A stretch of 64,000 nt of DNA from Aurelia coerulea (taxonomy: Eukaryota > Cnidaria > Scyphozoa > Semaeostomeae > Ulmaridae), in NCBI GenBank assembly GCA_039566865.1, contig CM076961.1, positions 4,719,501 through 4,783,500 of the forward strand, written 5' to 3'. The notes under the pieces were generated by a model. The model had not been told where the DNA came from. It did no database searches and saw only the letters and a list, made by a program, of their open reading frames with translations. A program made the translations under genes and the position numbers. Below, piece after piece: positions 1 through 12,011 of the stretch (the stretch's first letter is position 1; each line of letters opens with the position of its first letter).

Positions 1-7
1 CATCGCT

Positions 8-320
8 TTAAAGGTAATGTGTCCAGGCGACTTTGCTATTTTCACGTGATGTTTCATGTGATCATTTTAACGAAATACAAAAAGATTGCCAGGTCTAATA
101 TAAGCAGACTGATGATTTACTTGCGGCTGCGATTCCAAAGCTGAACCCGAAGTCTCACAGCAGGCAGCCTCGTTGTGAAATTTAAATTCTAGTTTTGCAT
201 GTGATCAGTTAAATTCTACCAATCACAGTGCGCTCTTCAAGGCTCTTCGTCAGCATCTTGTCAGCAAATTTTGACAAGAATGTTTACGCAGCTGTACTTA
301 CATGGACACATTACCTTTAA
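8..320. repeat. Foldback (MITE-like) element
   Basis: The two ends are inverted copies of about 17 bases (TAAAGGTAATGTGTCCA near 9-25, its complement near 302-318), spaced as in a short non-autonomous inverted-repeat transposon. The interior has no open frame. The flanks suggest a TTA/TAA duplication, but this is ambiguous. It lies downstream of, or in an intron of, the leftward RBM gene. Confidence 0.55.
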
Positions 321-1094
321 CAAAGCTGGATATTTTCACAAATCTATTCTTGCAGGAAATGTTAGCATGACTTTTGTCTGCTCGCATGAACGGAAATTTT
401 TTTCATGCCCTGCATTCTGCAATCATATTCACAGGAGTAAATAATACTCCAAGTTTCACAATATTTTTTATTGGGGAATATTTGTATTTTTCAGAGCACT
501 TTGGTGAAGACTCAACCAATTTTGAAGACCCTTCACAAATTTTGGCGATCAGGAGATATTTGGGGGCGATTTTTGTAAGGAAAACAGCTCAAATAGAGGA
601 TGATGATAGGTAATTCTGAGCACAGATGAACATTAAATTACGCAAAATCAGATCACCAAATACCAGTTGGCAAACTTGCCCTAACTTTTTCGAAATGTAT
701 CAAATTGTGATAAGGGAGCAGAGCTTTTTTGGAGATGATCTCGTCAAGTGCCATCAATTTCCTAAGATACGCTTCTTTACCCCTCTTAACATATACCGGG
801 TGAGTTAGAAAAAACAAATAGCTATTGATTGAGAAATTACACCACAAAAACTAAGAAACCGGTTTGAAAAATCAAAACTCCGTTGTCTGGCAGCGAGTTT
901 AAAGGGAATGTAAGCACATGAAAGTGGCTCAAGCCACTTGCAGTCAAACTCTAGCCAATCACATATCGGTATTTCCTGTTTACCTCGATAAGTTAACAGG
1001 TCAAATTACCTACGCAATCTAATGGGCCAAGACTGACAGCTAAAATGAAATAAACAATGCTTCAAACACTTACACAAAATAAACACTGACTTAC

Positions 1095-4000
1095 CATTAC
1101 ACGGTGGTGCAGATATTAAAGTATCCTTGAAGCTAGTTTGATCATCGGCATCATAATCATCATGTCCTTCAGGTGGGTAATCTGAAAAAATAACATCAAA
1201 GACTCTTCAAGAATCATGTCATGCCCCATTCATATACAGGGTTTCCCAAAAAATTGTGCCCCGTTTGCCTAAAGATTGCAACAAAATGGCAAAAGATTCT
1301 CGCCAAATTTTTATATGATGTTGCTCTTCAGATGTTCAAATAAAGTTTACAGCCATCCCCGTAAAAATCCGTTGAAAAATGATGGAGCTATGGCCTTCAG
1401 AAGACCAAATTTGCCTGATGACTGAAACCAGCAGTCGGTTATTTTGTCTTAATATTTTACAGTGATACGTAGATTCATGTGAAGTAAGAAATGATTTCTG
1501 TGAAGTCAGAAATAGTGGAACTCTCTGAGGATTATCGGAATTTTCACGAGAGCTATGACATTGGAGGTTGCTGTTTCCTTTTCCATCCTTGAAGCTATTT
1601 ATCGCTCCTAGACAAAATGGCCGACCGCTGGTTTCAGGCATCGGGCAAATTTGGTATCCTGAAGGTCATAGCTCCTTCATTTTTCAACGGATTTTTATGG
1701 GGATAGCGGATTTTTATGGGGATAGTAGCAGACTTTAATCGAATATCTGAAGAGCAACATATCTGAAGAGCAACAACGTTTGGTGAGAATCTTTTGCCGT
1801 TTTGTCGCAATTTTCAGGCAAACGGAACACAATTTTTTGTTGAGACACCCTGTAAGTATATAAATGTTTTTCTTTTTTATATTCAATCAACATTTTACAA
1901 TACAAGGTACTTATCTAACGCTACTTACAAACTACTTTACTGTACTACAAGGACGAATGTCACGGAGAACAAAAATCTATGGCAAATCCGCAGCCTTAAT
2001 ATAGAAAATAAGATAAACAAGACAAACAAACAAACTTTAAGTCTATCTCAAGTTAGATGTCATAAATGTTCGAAAAGAAGCAATTAAATTTGCTCCCTCG
2101 TGTAAGCATATTAAACCAGCTAAAATTAAACGAGGCTATCGAATGTATCTGATTGGTTGAAATTTAACCTGGTTTAGATAAAGCTAGGTTAACGAACGTG
2201 ATATTAGCTAAGAGCTACAGAACGGGCATTTCGTAAGTCAACATCACAAGAATTCTTGGCAGTTTTCTCAAAAATCGTCTTGGGTATTCGTATAATTCTT
2301 AAGAATTCTCAAAAGTTCTAAAAATTTCATTCATGTTTAAAGGATTCTTGATAAGTATGAATTCTTTCTTTTGAGCCGTCCTCAAGACTTCTGGTTTTTA
2401 AGTTTCACGTGTCAATTTCATTTGAACAATATATTTTAATCTACTACATTTCTGCTTATCATTGAAAACGCCGTTCAGGATAACTTAAGGGAAGAAAATT
2501 CACGTTTTTCACGCTTTTGGCCGAGATTCACGAAATTTCATTCCACAAAGTTCCTAAAATGTGAAATTCACGAAATTTTATGCCCATGAAATTACCTAAA
2601 ATATACAATCAAATATCTATGCCATCAAATATTGCTATTCCTCTTCTTTCCAGTTAATGTGACCTTGTTTAATCCTTAATAACCCTTTTAACCTTATGCT
2701 ACTAAGATGCATGAGTATGGAAGATTCGGAAGAGACATTGAAGATTCGAGGAACATTTGAGACAACAAAAGATTTGATAAGAAACACAATTCGCGAAATT
2801 TTATTCCCGTAAAATTTTCCATTGGCAGATTCGCGACATCCGAAAATTTCGCGATTTTTCTAACTCACAAAAGTTTCTTCCCGCGAAAGTTTACTCCAGG
2901 GGAGAACAGAGAAGCACAAAAGGATGACGAGCAAAGTACCCCTCCTTCAAAGATATAACTTGGCATGTTCCAAAGACTCACCTTTTCTATGTTCTCCACA
3001 CGAGAAACAGGTTACTCTCTTTCTTGAAGCATAGTTAAGTGTGCGGCACTGTAGGAAGAAAAAGTGCAAGTTCAAATTTCAATGAGAGGGAGCAGAGGCG
3101 TCAAAGGGGAAAGGGGGGCACGTGACCATGCACTCATAACTGAAAGGTTGTTTTTTAACTCAATGAAATTCAGAACTCTAAATATATGCATCCATCTAAA
3201 CGCATCTAAACGCAATAACACGAGTGTGAAGTTTGCTGTATGAAATGAATTGGCTAATAAAAGTTATAAGTTTGCGTTCGACGAAAACCTTGATCTGCAA
3301 CTATCTGCACCAAATAAACATTTCAGTCAGCAAAGCATACCATTTTGGCAAATACATTTTAGCCACAATACCAATCTAGCCTTGGACGTTTCTGACCGGC
3401 TTATTCCAAAACGCAGCTGGGTACAAAATAGTCCTTTTCGAAATGATGTCAATTTTCTTGAAACAAAAACTTTGCCTCGATTTGGTGCTGAGTCAAATCT
3501 CCAAAGCGTGAATTGCCTAAGCAACGCATGGAATAGTTCTGTATGTGTATTTGCATCAAAATAGACATGGTGTAGATTTCTTTCTGTGCTGGGATTTGCG
3601 TTCTTTGCTTCGAATTGAATTTGATTGTGAAAAAGTCCATTTTCGCTTTAATTTTCGGATATCATCTGACTTTTTATGCTCTGAGAGTGTCAGACGAAAA
3701 CGCTTTCAGTAATTTTCTTGATGGTTTGGCCTTTTAAAGCAGTTAAAAGCAGGATGCAACATTGACTTGAAAAATTGAATCTGCAGCAATTTACAAAATT
3801 AAAGCAATAAAACGGCACGTTTTACTTCAGATTACAAGCAAAATCGCCCGAAACCAAATTATCTGTTTTGAAGTAAATCAGCCATCTACGAGTAGAAACA
3901 TAGGAAATTCAATAAAAACATGAAATCTGCAGCAATTTAGAAATGAAAGCATTATCCTTGGGTCACCCTGTAAATTTTCACATTTCATTCTTTTAATGAA

Positions 4001-7000
4001 GGTTGCCCTTCAGCAGAAGTTGCATCAGGAATCAAACATGTCTTACCTTGCTACAGTACCAGTCGACATCATGCTGATGATATGCTGACGGAGGAGCTTT
4101 TGACTTGCTGTAATCTAACGTAAATCTGCTGTCTCCTATCATCAAAGTGCCCTGTTATGAAAGAATTAAGCCATTTGATCTGATGGTCTAACAGGTCTAA
4201 ATTGTGATACAAAGTTGATACAGTAAAAACCCGCATATAAGAACCCAATATTTTGAACTCAACCTGTTTAGGTCCTTATGCAATGAGGCACATCCAGTAA
4301 TTAGGGTGTAGGCTCTTAACACAGGGAAAAGTGTAAATCTAAATCGTAACTAAATTTAGTTACATTCTTGGCCCTATCCACTTCAACCCAAGCTTACCCA
4401 GTTTGCTTGCAGGCCCTGCCTATCACAGTTCTGTAAGTAATTTTTTGGAGTCCATGAAGGAGGTTGATGGGCAAAAAGTTGCATTTTATTTCCCAATGGA
4501 TGAATGAAAGTTAAGACATCAGCCTGATATGGTTCCTATTTAGTGGGTACAAAATACATTATTTCTGGCTGTAGGTTCTTAATAGATGAAGGTTCTTATG
4601 TGCGGGTGTTTACTGTATATGTGGACCAACACAATGATGCAGCCTCATATGACTTTATCCAACCTTACAGGCAATTTCTGACAAAATCTTTACCCGGTAG
4701 TGGCAAATTAGTGCTATGCAGATATCACTACTAAGAGCAATTACCACGAGCTTTTATCTCCCAACTTGAGCCATTAAGTTTTCTGTACACATTCTGATGA
4801 GGTTTTCTAACTCTTTCAGGGCAATGAGACATCTCTGAGCTCGTCTTTCACACGACCAATCAAGGTTTCTGTCACTTTATACAACTCTGCTCGAAATTCT
4901 CAGCAGATAAATGCTTTTTAGAATGAAAGATTAGGAGGGAAACTAGTCTCTACTACAGGGTGTCCCAAAAAAAATGTGCCCCGTTTGCCTGAAGATTGCG
5001 ACAAAACGGCAAAAAATTCTCGCAAAACTTTTGCATGATGCTGCTCTTCAGATATTCAATTAAAGTTTCCAACCATCCCCGTACAAATCCGTTGAGAAAT
5101 GATGGAGCTATGACCTTCAGGAGTCCAAATTTGCCCGATCACTGAAACCAGCGGTCGGCCATTTTGTCTTACTATTTTGCAGCGATAAATAGCTTCATGG
5201 ATTGAAAATGAAATAGCAGCCATCCAATTTCATCAATTTCATAATTTTTCGTGAAAATTCCGATAATCCTTGGAGAGTTCCACTAATCTTTTGCCGTTTT
5301 GTCGCAATCTTTAGGCAAACGGGGCACAATTTTTTTGGGACACCCTGTATTCTTAGACTTGTTCTTGTGTTTTGCGCAATATACAATGTGACCTAAGAAT
5401 TTCATTTCTGAAAACTAGACAGAATTATTTCGCTTTCAGAGGGGCAAAAATATGGAACGGTTCAGATCTGAATTGAAGCAAATACTATCTCTTTCGAGCT
5501 TCGGTAGCAAACTCAAAATGGAGCTGCCAGCATCTCAAGTATAGCATTTTCTTTGTCATTTATCATTTTCTCTTTATAGTACCAAACTCTGTTATTGAGG
5601 AGATACTATTCACTTTCTACGTATACTTGATTAGATTAGTTTGTAATTAGTTTCTTTTTCACATGGCCCATTGTAAAACAGTAACATGCTACTGATTGAT
5701 TACCATGCATAAATAAATAAATGAAAATAAATGAATGAAATGAACGGTGTCAGGTTGTCTGGAAATATCATTTTTTTTTCTATTCATTTCAAATATTTAC
5801 AATAAATCTTACTTTCTACTGTACTTATCAAATCACTATACACCACCACAGGGACGACACCAAGGGGAGCAAAAAACAATGACTACCCCATGGCCAAAAC
5901 ATAAAGTCACGAACATTAAACTACATACAACTAAATAAAAAACAATGAAAAACTAGATAATCTACTTACAAATTACTCTACAATATATAAAAGCTAAAAG
6001 ACAGGTTATGGTGGTTGTGGAACTGGTAGTGTAGCTTGAGATTTTCTAATCAAGTCTACCAGTTTGATGGAAATATCATTCCACAAGCCATGGCGAATTC
6101 CAGACAGTGGTAAACTGTGTTGCATTGAAAGTGTTATGCGGTTGGTTGAACAGTTATCTCTATTTATCTTTTTCCTTCGTTGTTATGTTCAACTAAAACC
6201 AACAATAATACAACTACCTGCACCATTCACAAGCAAAGACACAAAGTCAACAAGTTCCTATTGCAAATGGTGCAATAGACCATTTTGACATTCAGAAAAA
6301 GGATCTGGGGAGAGCAATATTTTTCTGGTAAATGGCTGCAGCAGGGCTTTTCACCACCGATAAATTGAACTGTGGCAGCCATTTACCAGAAAAATGTTGC
6401 TCTTCCCAGGCCCTTTTCTAAATGTCAAAATGGTCTTACCTTTGTGAGATTCATCCATTTCTCAGCAGTTTGAACATCGTAGAAGTCCACAAACCCAAAA
6501 CCTCTAGATTCACCTAAGATTGGAAAAGCCGAGATGTTAAATCTGCAACCCTTGAGTACAAACACTCTAAAATTGTGTTGTCTCTCATTTGATGGACTTT
6601 AATCACGCTTTAACGAATGTTTCTTAAACAGCCAGGGTATGAAAATGCATTCCAGAGTCATTTTTTGACAATAGACCTTCTTCATGTCACGTCTAAAACT
6701 ACTAGACTCCCGTGACCCATACCATAAGGATTTTCACTTCAGAGTTATATCACTCATAACTTATGTGATGAAAAAAGTTTGTATCAAAAAATGCATCCAA
6801 AAAGGTATACTCTCAAGTACCGAATAATCGTCCCCCCCCGCTTATTGATTTTTGAAAAATTTTCCAACCCCCCCACTTTTATTCCAACCCCCCCTTTTAT
6901 TAATTCTTGAAAAATAGAAGTAATAGTGAACAAATTTTTTTAATAATTCCTGCTAAGCAAATGTACTTACTATATTTATTAACTTTATTCTCCTTTGTTT

Positions 7001-10000
7001 GTCTGACCCGTGTTACATACGTGTTTTACATACGTGGTACCCATGTTAGATACGTGTTTTACTAAGAAAACGAAAAACGACTATTCTCAATTTTTCCAAC
7101 CCCCCCGATTGTTCCAACCCCCCCGATTATTATTATATTGAACCATTTCCAACCCCCCCGATTATTCTCACCCCCCCGTTTATTCGGTACTTGAGAGTAC
7201 ACTGTTGACATGCCAGGATAAATCGTACATAGGAGGCAGGCATATATTGAGGATTGATAATTTAATCTATGGTCAAAATTTCAAGCTATATTGAAGACTT
7301 TTGTCAATTTTGCAAGGCTCTTCCTGGACTTGCCCAAGTCTCTTCCGAGAAAAAAAACCCAAAACCAATTTTCCCTTCTCTCCTACGCAGCGGTAGTGTG
7401 GCAATGCTTTGGGGCATTTTTTTGTGGGTATAAACACGGGAGAGATTTGGGCAAGTCCAGAATCTTCCTGGTTATAAGTGATTTCTTGGAAATCATTGAT
7501 TTGAAAACAGCCAAAATAGAGAGAAAACATTAATCAAGTTTTCTAATGACTTAACGAGATAGGCTATTGAGACAACTTTTCAAAAAGACTTTATACCTGG
7601 ATTTTAGATATCGACTAGTTATGATCCGTTGCATAACCATCGGGTCATTCAATGCTCAGTTTTTGGTCAATTTTGGCTTTCTAAACCAGTGATTTTCAAA
7701 AACATTGCTGAACAAAAGAGTATTCCTGTTTGAAAAATGCCCAAAATCTTACTGTAAGGCCGATCTACAAATTTGTTTTTGGCAAGTAGATCAAAGACAA
7801 AATCATTTAGCTGACTTTCTGATTAGTTCCAAAATTAGTAAATTTAGCTCTCTTTAAGGCTGCCTGCAATTGAAGCATACTGCAAAAAGCACTGATGATT
7901 ACTACAGGGTGTCCCAAAAATATGTGCCCCGTTTCCCTAAAGATCGGAACAAAACAGCAAAGATTCTCGCCAAACTTCTATATGATGTTGCTCTTCAGAT
8001 GTTCAAATAAAGTTTGCTACCATCCCCGTCAAAATCCGTTGTAAAATGACGGAGCTATGACCTTGAGAAAACCAAATTTGCCTGATGACTGAAACCAGCG
8101 GTCGGCCATTCTATTTTACTATTTTGCAGTGATAAGTAGCTCCACGTACGGTAAGAAATAGTTTCTGTGAGGTCAGAAATAGTGGAACTCTCTGAGAATT
8201 ATCGGAATTTTCACGAGAGCTGTGACATTGGAGGATGCTGTTTCATTGCATCCATGAAGCTATCTATCGCTGCAAAATAGTAAGATAAAATGGCCGACCG
8301 CTGGTTTCAGTCATCGGGTAAATTTGGTCTCCTGAAAGTCATAGCTCCATCATTTTTCAACGGATTTTTTTGGGGATGGTAGCAAGCTTTAAGTGTATAT
8401 CTGAAGAGCAATACCATGGAAAAGTTTGGCGAGAATCTTTTGTCGTTTTGTCTCAATCTTCAGGCAAACGGGACACAATTTTTTGAGACACCCTGTAGAT
8501 TAATTTCTTTTTGCATATTAAGCTTCATATTTGGTCATACGTGTCAGAAAGAAACTCAAATCATTATTGTAGACTTGCAGTATAATGAAAAACCTCAATA
8601 AAATGGCTCATTTTAACTATATTCCTTAAGGAGTATAGCTCAGAATAAGGTTTTTCAACTTGACATTTTATACCCTTTTAGTAGCAAAAACAAAGATTTG
8701 CCATCTTTTATTCAAATATATTTGGATCATGGACAAAAGAAATCAAAAAGAAAGTTTATAATAGGTTTTAGAATCGAATTTCCGTCATCTTTCAAACCGG
8801 AGTACTTTTTGGGACAACAAGTATAATTCTGGATACCTTGCTTAAGAGCACCTGGTGCTTTATGTTGACATTTCATTGTTACACAGCCTTGCATTTATTC
8901 ATTGTCAGTGTTAATTAAGTCATAAAGGATAGGATGTACATACCAAGTCTATTTCTGACAATTTTGATGTCCTGATACTCCAATGAATGACGTTGTAGCT
9001 CTTTGGCAAGCTGGATGGTAAAAAACAAGACTCGTGTATAGAGATGTGAATTGTGAAAAGTGACCATTTTAAAAACGTGGTTTAAACTAGATGTTTAAAC
9101 GATGTTTAAACGTGTTTATGGCGGAAGTGAAGGTGTTTGGTTTACGAGCAGAATCAAAAGTGATTTTGTCAACAAAGTAATGAGAACCAGCCTTCAGCTA
9201 GTTTGCGTGCCCTTTAGCTGGTTGTAGTGTTGGTACAGTTTATCAAGGCAGAACAGACAGTGTTGTACACGAGCAGAGAGTGGCAAGGAGTTCGCAGTTA
9301 CGGAACCAGGCCCCCCAACCAGGCAAACCAAACAAGCAAGGATAAGGTAAGAAAAATTTCAGAGAATCATTCCTTTGCCCAAAATAGTTTGCGTACCCAA
9401 ACGTTTCTAATACAGTTCGATTCGACACGGTGAAAAAACAATGTCTAAACTAGGCCTCAAATCAGTCAAAACAGTGATCTGGAAGAGTTTTTACAAATCC
9501 CACAAATTACGTCCCAAGAAATTGAGCCCCGTTGATGTGGCTGATGTGGAGGAGCTGTATTTTTACTTTTCTTGGTGTTTATGCAGTTGCATAAAATAGA
9601 CTTCAATTTAGAGTTTGCGGCTTCATTTGAGTCAATCTGACAAATTGTTGCTCATGACTTATGAAGAAGACATCTACTTTTTTCATGAGAAGATTTCATC
9701 TGCAGTAAATCTCTTGTTTCCTGCATCTCAAAATTCTATCAAAATGCGAAGAATTCTTGAGAACAGACAACTTCAGATAATGCTGTTTATACCAGCTTCA
9801 GGTTAAGTAACCATGCACTTGGGAAATCATGCCTTTAACTGTAGATACAATTAGTTACTTGCATCATGCTTGGCTTGCCATGGCACAAGTTCTTAACTTG
9901 GATGGAAAGAAAGTTTACTCAAGTGGATTAAAACACATGATTTGAAGTAGGTGTAAAGCTAAATTTGTCTATGGCATTAAAGAAATGGTCAACAACAAGT

Positions 10001-11906
10001 AACAAACCTCTTCTTCTTTGGTAAGAGCAGACGCTGATCCTCGTACCATGATATGCGCAGAAGGGGCACTTTTTTCTCTCTCGGCAGCTTCTTTTTCTCT
10101 ATCTGCACTGCTTCGCCTCCTTCCTCTTGGGTATCTGTCCTCATTTTCTCTATTTCTGTCTCGATCTCTGTCTGATTTCTGCAGACAAAAACTCAGAAAC
10201 TGAAGGATTCTTACAATACGCACAAAGACAGCATAGGGTTTAAATCTTTGCAACAACTTTCAAATCCTTACCCTACCAAATTCAAGTTTCAAATTTAAAT
10301 AATCATTCATGTAAAACATGTTATTTCCCTGTTCTTTCATGTTATTGCTCTGTTCTTTCAACTGAATTGATCAAAGGGAACTTTGTGTAATTTACCATAA
10401 TCCCAGAGAGGGCATTTTTAATATGATCATTATTTTCAGAATAACAGCATTTATACAATTCCCACTAGTTTTAGTTGCAGCATCATCAAATTACTAAATC
10501 GTAAACCATAAAAGCTATAGACTTTTGCTTGCTACCATCTATATCTCATAGAACTTTTTCTTGTATTTCTATTTCTTGTGTTGGTCATATTGATTTTCCT
10601 TAATCAGTTTAATCCTTTCACAAAACTTAAAATGTTATCAAATATAAAAATACTATCATAATCACAATATCAAAAATGCTGTCTCTAGGATTATGGAAAA
10701 TTACATAATGTTCCCTTTGATCAATTCAGTTGAAAATGTGAAAACGTTAGAGAGGGGCTCTCAGTAAAGGTGAAGTTCTGGTTTTTAGCGCCAAGCGCTG
10801 GGATCACAGAAGTAGCTAAGCGCTAATTGAGTCCGCAACCCCTTGTCATGACGCTCAAGTGGGGAGACTTTGTCCGCCTGACTGTTCTGGCTGCAAAGTC
10901 AGAGGATTACACCACTGCGCCACAACACCTTCAGTAGAGCTTTTACGGTAAATGTATCCACGAAATCATTTCAGCATCTATCCTGTCCTGATTTGTGAGA
11001 ACAGTTACTGATGATAATGGCTTTCAGAACATAAAAGTTCAAATTCATGCAGTCAATAAAGAGCAATAGGCCCTACTGTTTTCAACAAAATAACAACAAG
11101 AAGGTCTTGTCCGTGTTTTACAGAGATTCCAGGGCCAATTGTCAAAACTATCTCAGGCTAACATCAGCTTAGGACTATGCAAATGGCTACAGAATTATGC
11201 CTTTAATCCAAGATTAGCGCTAATCGTGGTTTAAACAACTGGGCCCTTGGCTATTTTCCCTGCCTCTGGCTCTCAACATAGAAGAGCCCCTAGGTACAAT
11301 ACTTACATCATCCCTTCTTCTCTCTCTGTCTCTGTAAGGGTCTCTTTCCCTCTCTCTTGATCTATCTCTTGATCTATCTCTTTCACTGCCTCTTCTACTA
11401 TCCTTATCTATGATCCTCCCTCTTTCTCTGTCTCTTCCCCAATCTCTTTCTATAGATCTAGGCCTTTCTCTGTCTCTTGGTATTCTCTCTGATCTGTCAC
11501 CATATCTGGCTCTCTCTAATTCTCTATCTATTTCTCTGTCTCTCAGGATTTCTCTGCTTCTATCTTTATTCCTGTCCCTTTCTCTGTCCCTAAACTGACG
11601 AGAGTCCTCAGAATCTCTTTCCCCTCTGCTTTGATCATATTCCCTTGAATCGTAATCTGTTCTTCGGTCTCTTGGATTCTTGTCACCATATCTCTCTTGA
11701 CTGTCTTCATTGTAAGAATTCCATTCCATATTTGATGGGCTGCCTTTTCCAATCTCCCGCTCATTCCTCCCTCCTTTGTAAGAGAATCTATCTTGCGGTT
11801 GTCTTCTATTTTGTGCATCCCTACCATTCCTTTCATTGTTATAACCATATTGTTTGTCATTTCTTCCTCGGCGTTCTTCATTTCCGTAACTCCTAATTGC
11901 ATCCAT
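1095..11906 (-). CDS. RBM5/RBM6/RBM10-family RNA-binding protein, 5' part (3' end beyond window)
   Basis: Seven coding exons on the minus strand join in frame: 11906-11307, 10178-10008, 9010-8944, 6513-6441, 4151-4047, 3048-2982, 1181-1095. About 390 residues are covered and the gene continues past base 1. The start ATG (11906-11904) lies one base inside an exon with acceptor TTCTTTCAG, so a 5'UTR exon lies further right. Residues 1-250 are Arg/Asp/Glu/Ser-rich (RDRER repeats). An RRM follows, with RNP2-like HIMVRGSA and RNP1-like RGFGFVDF. Next is a RanBP2-type zinc finger, W-x-C-x2-C-x3-N-x7-C-x2-C (WYCSKC...N...TCFSC), split by the 4151-4047/3048-2982 junction. After it comes an acidic YPPEGHDDYDADD stretch. 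RRM followed by RanBP2 finger after an RD/RS-rich N-terminus is the order of nuclear RBM5/6/10 alternative-splicing regulators. The second RRM, OCRE and G-patch parts expected in this family are not in the window. Which paralogue it is cannot be decided. Confidence 0.87.
1237..1852. mobile_element. TA-flanked foldback MITE, family A copy 1
   Basis: Termini CAGGGTTTCCCAAAAAA and the inverted TTGAGACACCCTG are each flanked by TA. The two halves are imperfect inverted copies containing the block TGTGCCCCGTTTGCC. It is the same family as 4956-5347 and 7905-8495. TA duplication and these termini suggest a non-autonomous Tc1/mariner-type element. The longest open frame (1336-1641, minus) is shared by copies only in broken form and is not taken as a gene. 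Confidence 0.8.
1857..2090 (-). mobile_element. Probable LINE 3'-end remnant
   Basis: This AT-rich segment resembles 5770-5990 (same order of short blocks: TATTCA...TTTACAAT, TGTACT, AGGGACGA-like, GAGAACAAAAA). Both look like 3' tails of non-LTR retrotransposons read on the minus strand. The similarity is by eye and weak. Confidence 0.3.
4221..4615. mobile_element. TA-flanked MITE, family I copy 1
   Basis: It begins TA|CAGTAAAAACCCGCATATAAGAAC and ends with the inverted form GTGCGGGTGTTTACTG|TA. A second copy with the same ends and interior lies at 62710-63121. The TA duplication points to a Tc1/mariner-type source. It sits in the RBM intron between exons 6441 and 4151. Confidence 0.8.
4956..5347. 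mobile_element. TA-flanked foldback MITE, family A copy 2 (internally deleted)
   Basis: It starts TA|CAGGGTGTCCCAAAAAAAA and ends TTTTGGGACACCCTG|TA. It shares the TGTGCCCCGTTTGCC block with the copies at 1237 and 7905, but is about 200 bp shorter because part of the middle is missing. Confidence 0.85.
5425..5745 (+). mobile_element. 3' end of a degenerate LINE
   Basis: The first bases translate as FAFRGAKIWNGSDLN, the kind of C-terminal motif (RGxKxWNxLP) found at the end of jockey/CR1-like LINE polyproteins, followed by stops. The segment ends in an A-rich simple tail (AAATAAATAAATGAAAATAAATG), typical of a LINE 3' end. Only the last part of the element is present. Confidence 0.5.
5770..5990 (-). 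mobile_element. Probable LINE 3'-end remnant
   Basis: It resembles 1857-2090 and directly follows the A-rich tail of the LINE fragment on the other strand. It has no coding potential. The assignment rests on similarity seen by eye. Confidence 0.3.
6278..6436. mobile_element. 159-bp foldback MITE abutting a splice donor
   Basis: Its ends GACCATTTTGACATTCAG and CTAAATGTCAAAATGGTC are inverted copies, and the complementarity continues inward (GAGCAATATTTTTCTGGTAAATGG). On the minus strand the RBM exon ends at 6441 and the intron begins GTAA, after which the element's terminal GA forms intron bases +5 and +6. It has no coding content. Confidence 0.8.
6808..7199. mobile_element. Foldback element with C/G-run arms, family K
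   Basis: The ends TACTCTCAAGTACCGAATAA and TTATTCGGTACTTGAGAGTA are inverted copies. Inside are repeated CCAACCCCCCC(G/A)TTATT motifs in both halves. A partial copy begins at 28826. It has no open frame of note. Confidence 0.7.
7701..8821. mobile_element. Old TA-type MITE (family B) split by a younger insertion
   Basis: The sequences at about 7701-7902 and 8498-8821 align in order with the two halves of the intact family B element at 58004-58523. Shared blocks include GTTTGAAAAAT, CAAGTAGATCAA, TTTAGCTCTTTTTA, GCTGATGATT, then ATCAATTTCTTT-like and TTTTTGGGACA at the end. The family A element 7905-8495 lies exactly between them. The outer copy is more diverged and has degraded termini. Confidence 0.75.
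7905..8495. mobile_element. TA-flanked foldback MITE, family A copy 3 (nested)
   Basis: It starts TA|CAGGGTGTCCCAAAAATATG and ends TTTTGAGACACCCTG|TA. It is inserted into the older family B copy, so it is the younger of the two. Its halves are long imperfect inverted copies. The interior contains AAACCAGCGGTCGGCCATT, also found in the copies at 1237 and 4956. Confidence 0.85.
10770..10930 (-). mobile_element. tRNA-derived SINE, copy 1
   Basis: Read on the minus strand it begins GGTGTTGTGGCGCAGTGGTG, which contains a pol III A-box match (TGGCGCAGTGG). It then shares the block TCTGACTTTGCAGCCAGAAC and CCCCAC...TTGAGC.TCAT with the plus-strand copy at 39963-40083. The B-box region is diverged in this copy (ACAAAGTCTCC). 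It lies in the RBM intron between 11307 and 10178. Confidence 0.65.
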
Positions 11907-12011
11907 CCTGAAAGAAGGTAAACATGTGATATACCAGGTGCGCCAAAAAAGATTCAGATCATTACAGGGATTTAAATGAATTAAATGTGAGGGGTCTTTC
12001 CTGGCCATCCA

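Noticed and set aside
10790..10925. Functional tRNA gene
   Set aside because: The A-box is good, but no cloverleaf or acceptor stem can be formed, and a second dispersed copy shows it is a SINE.
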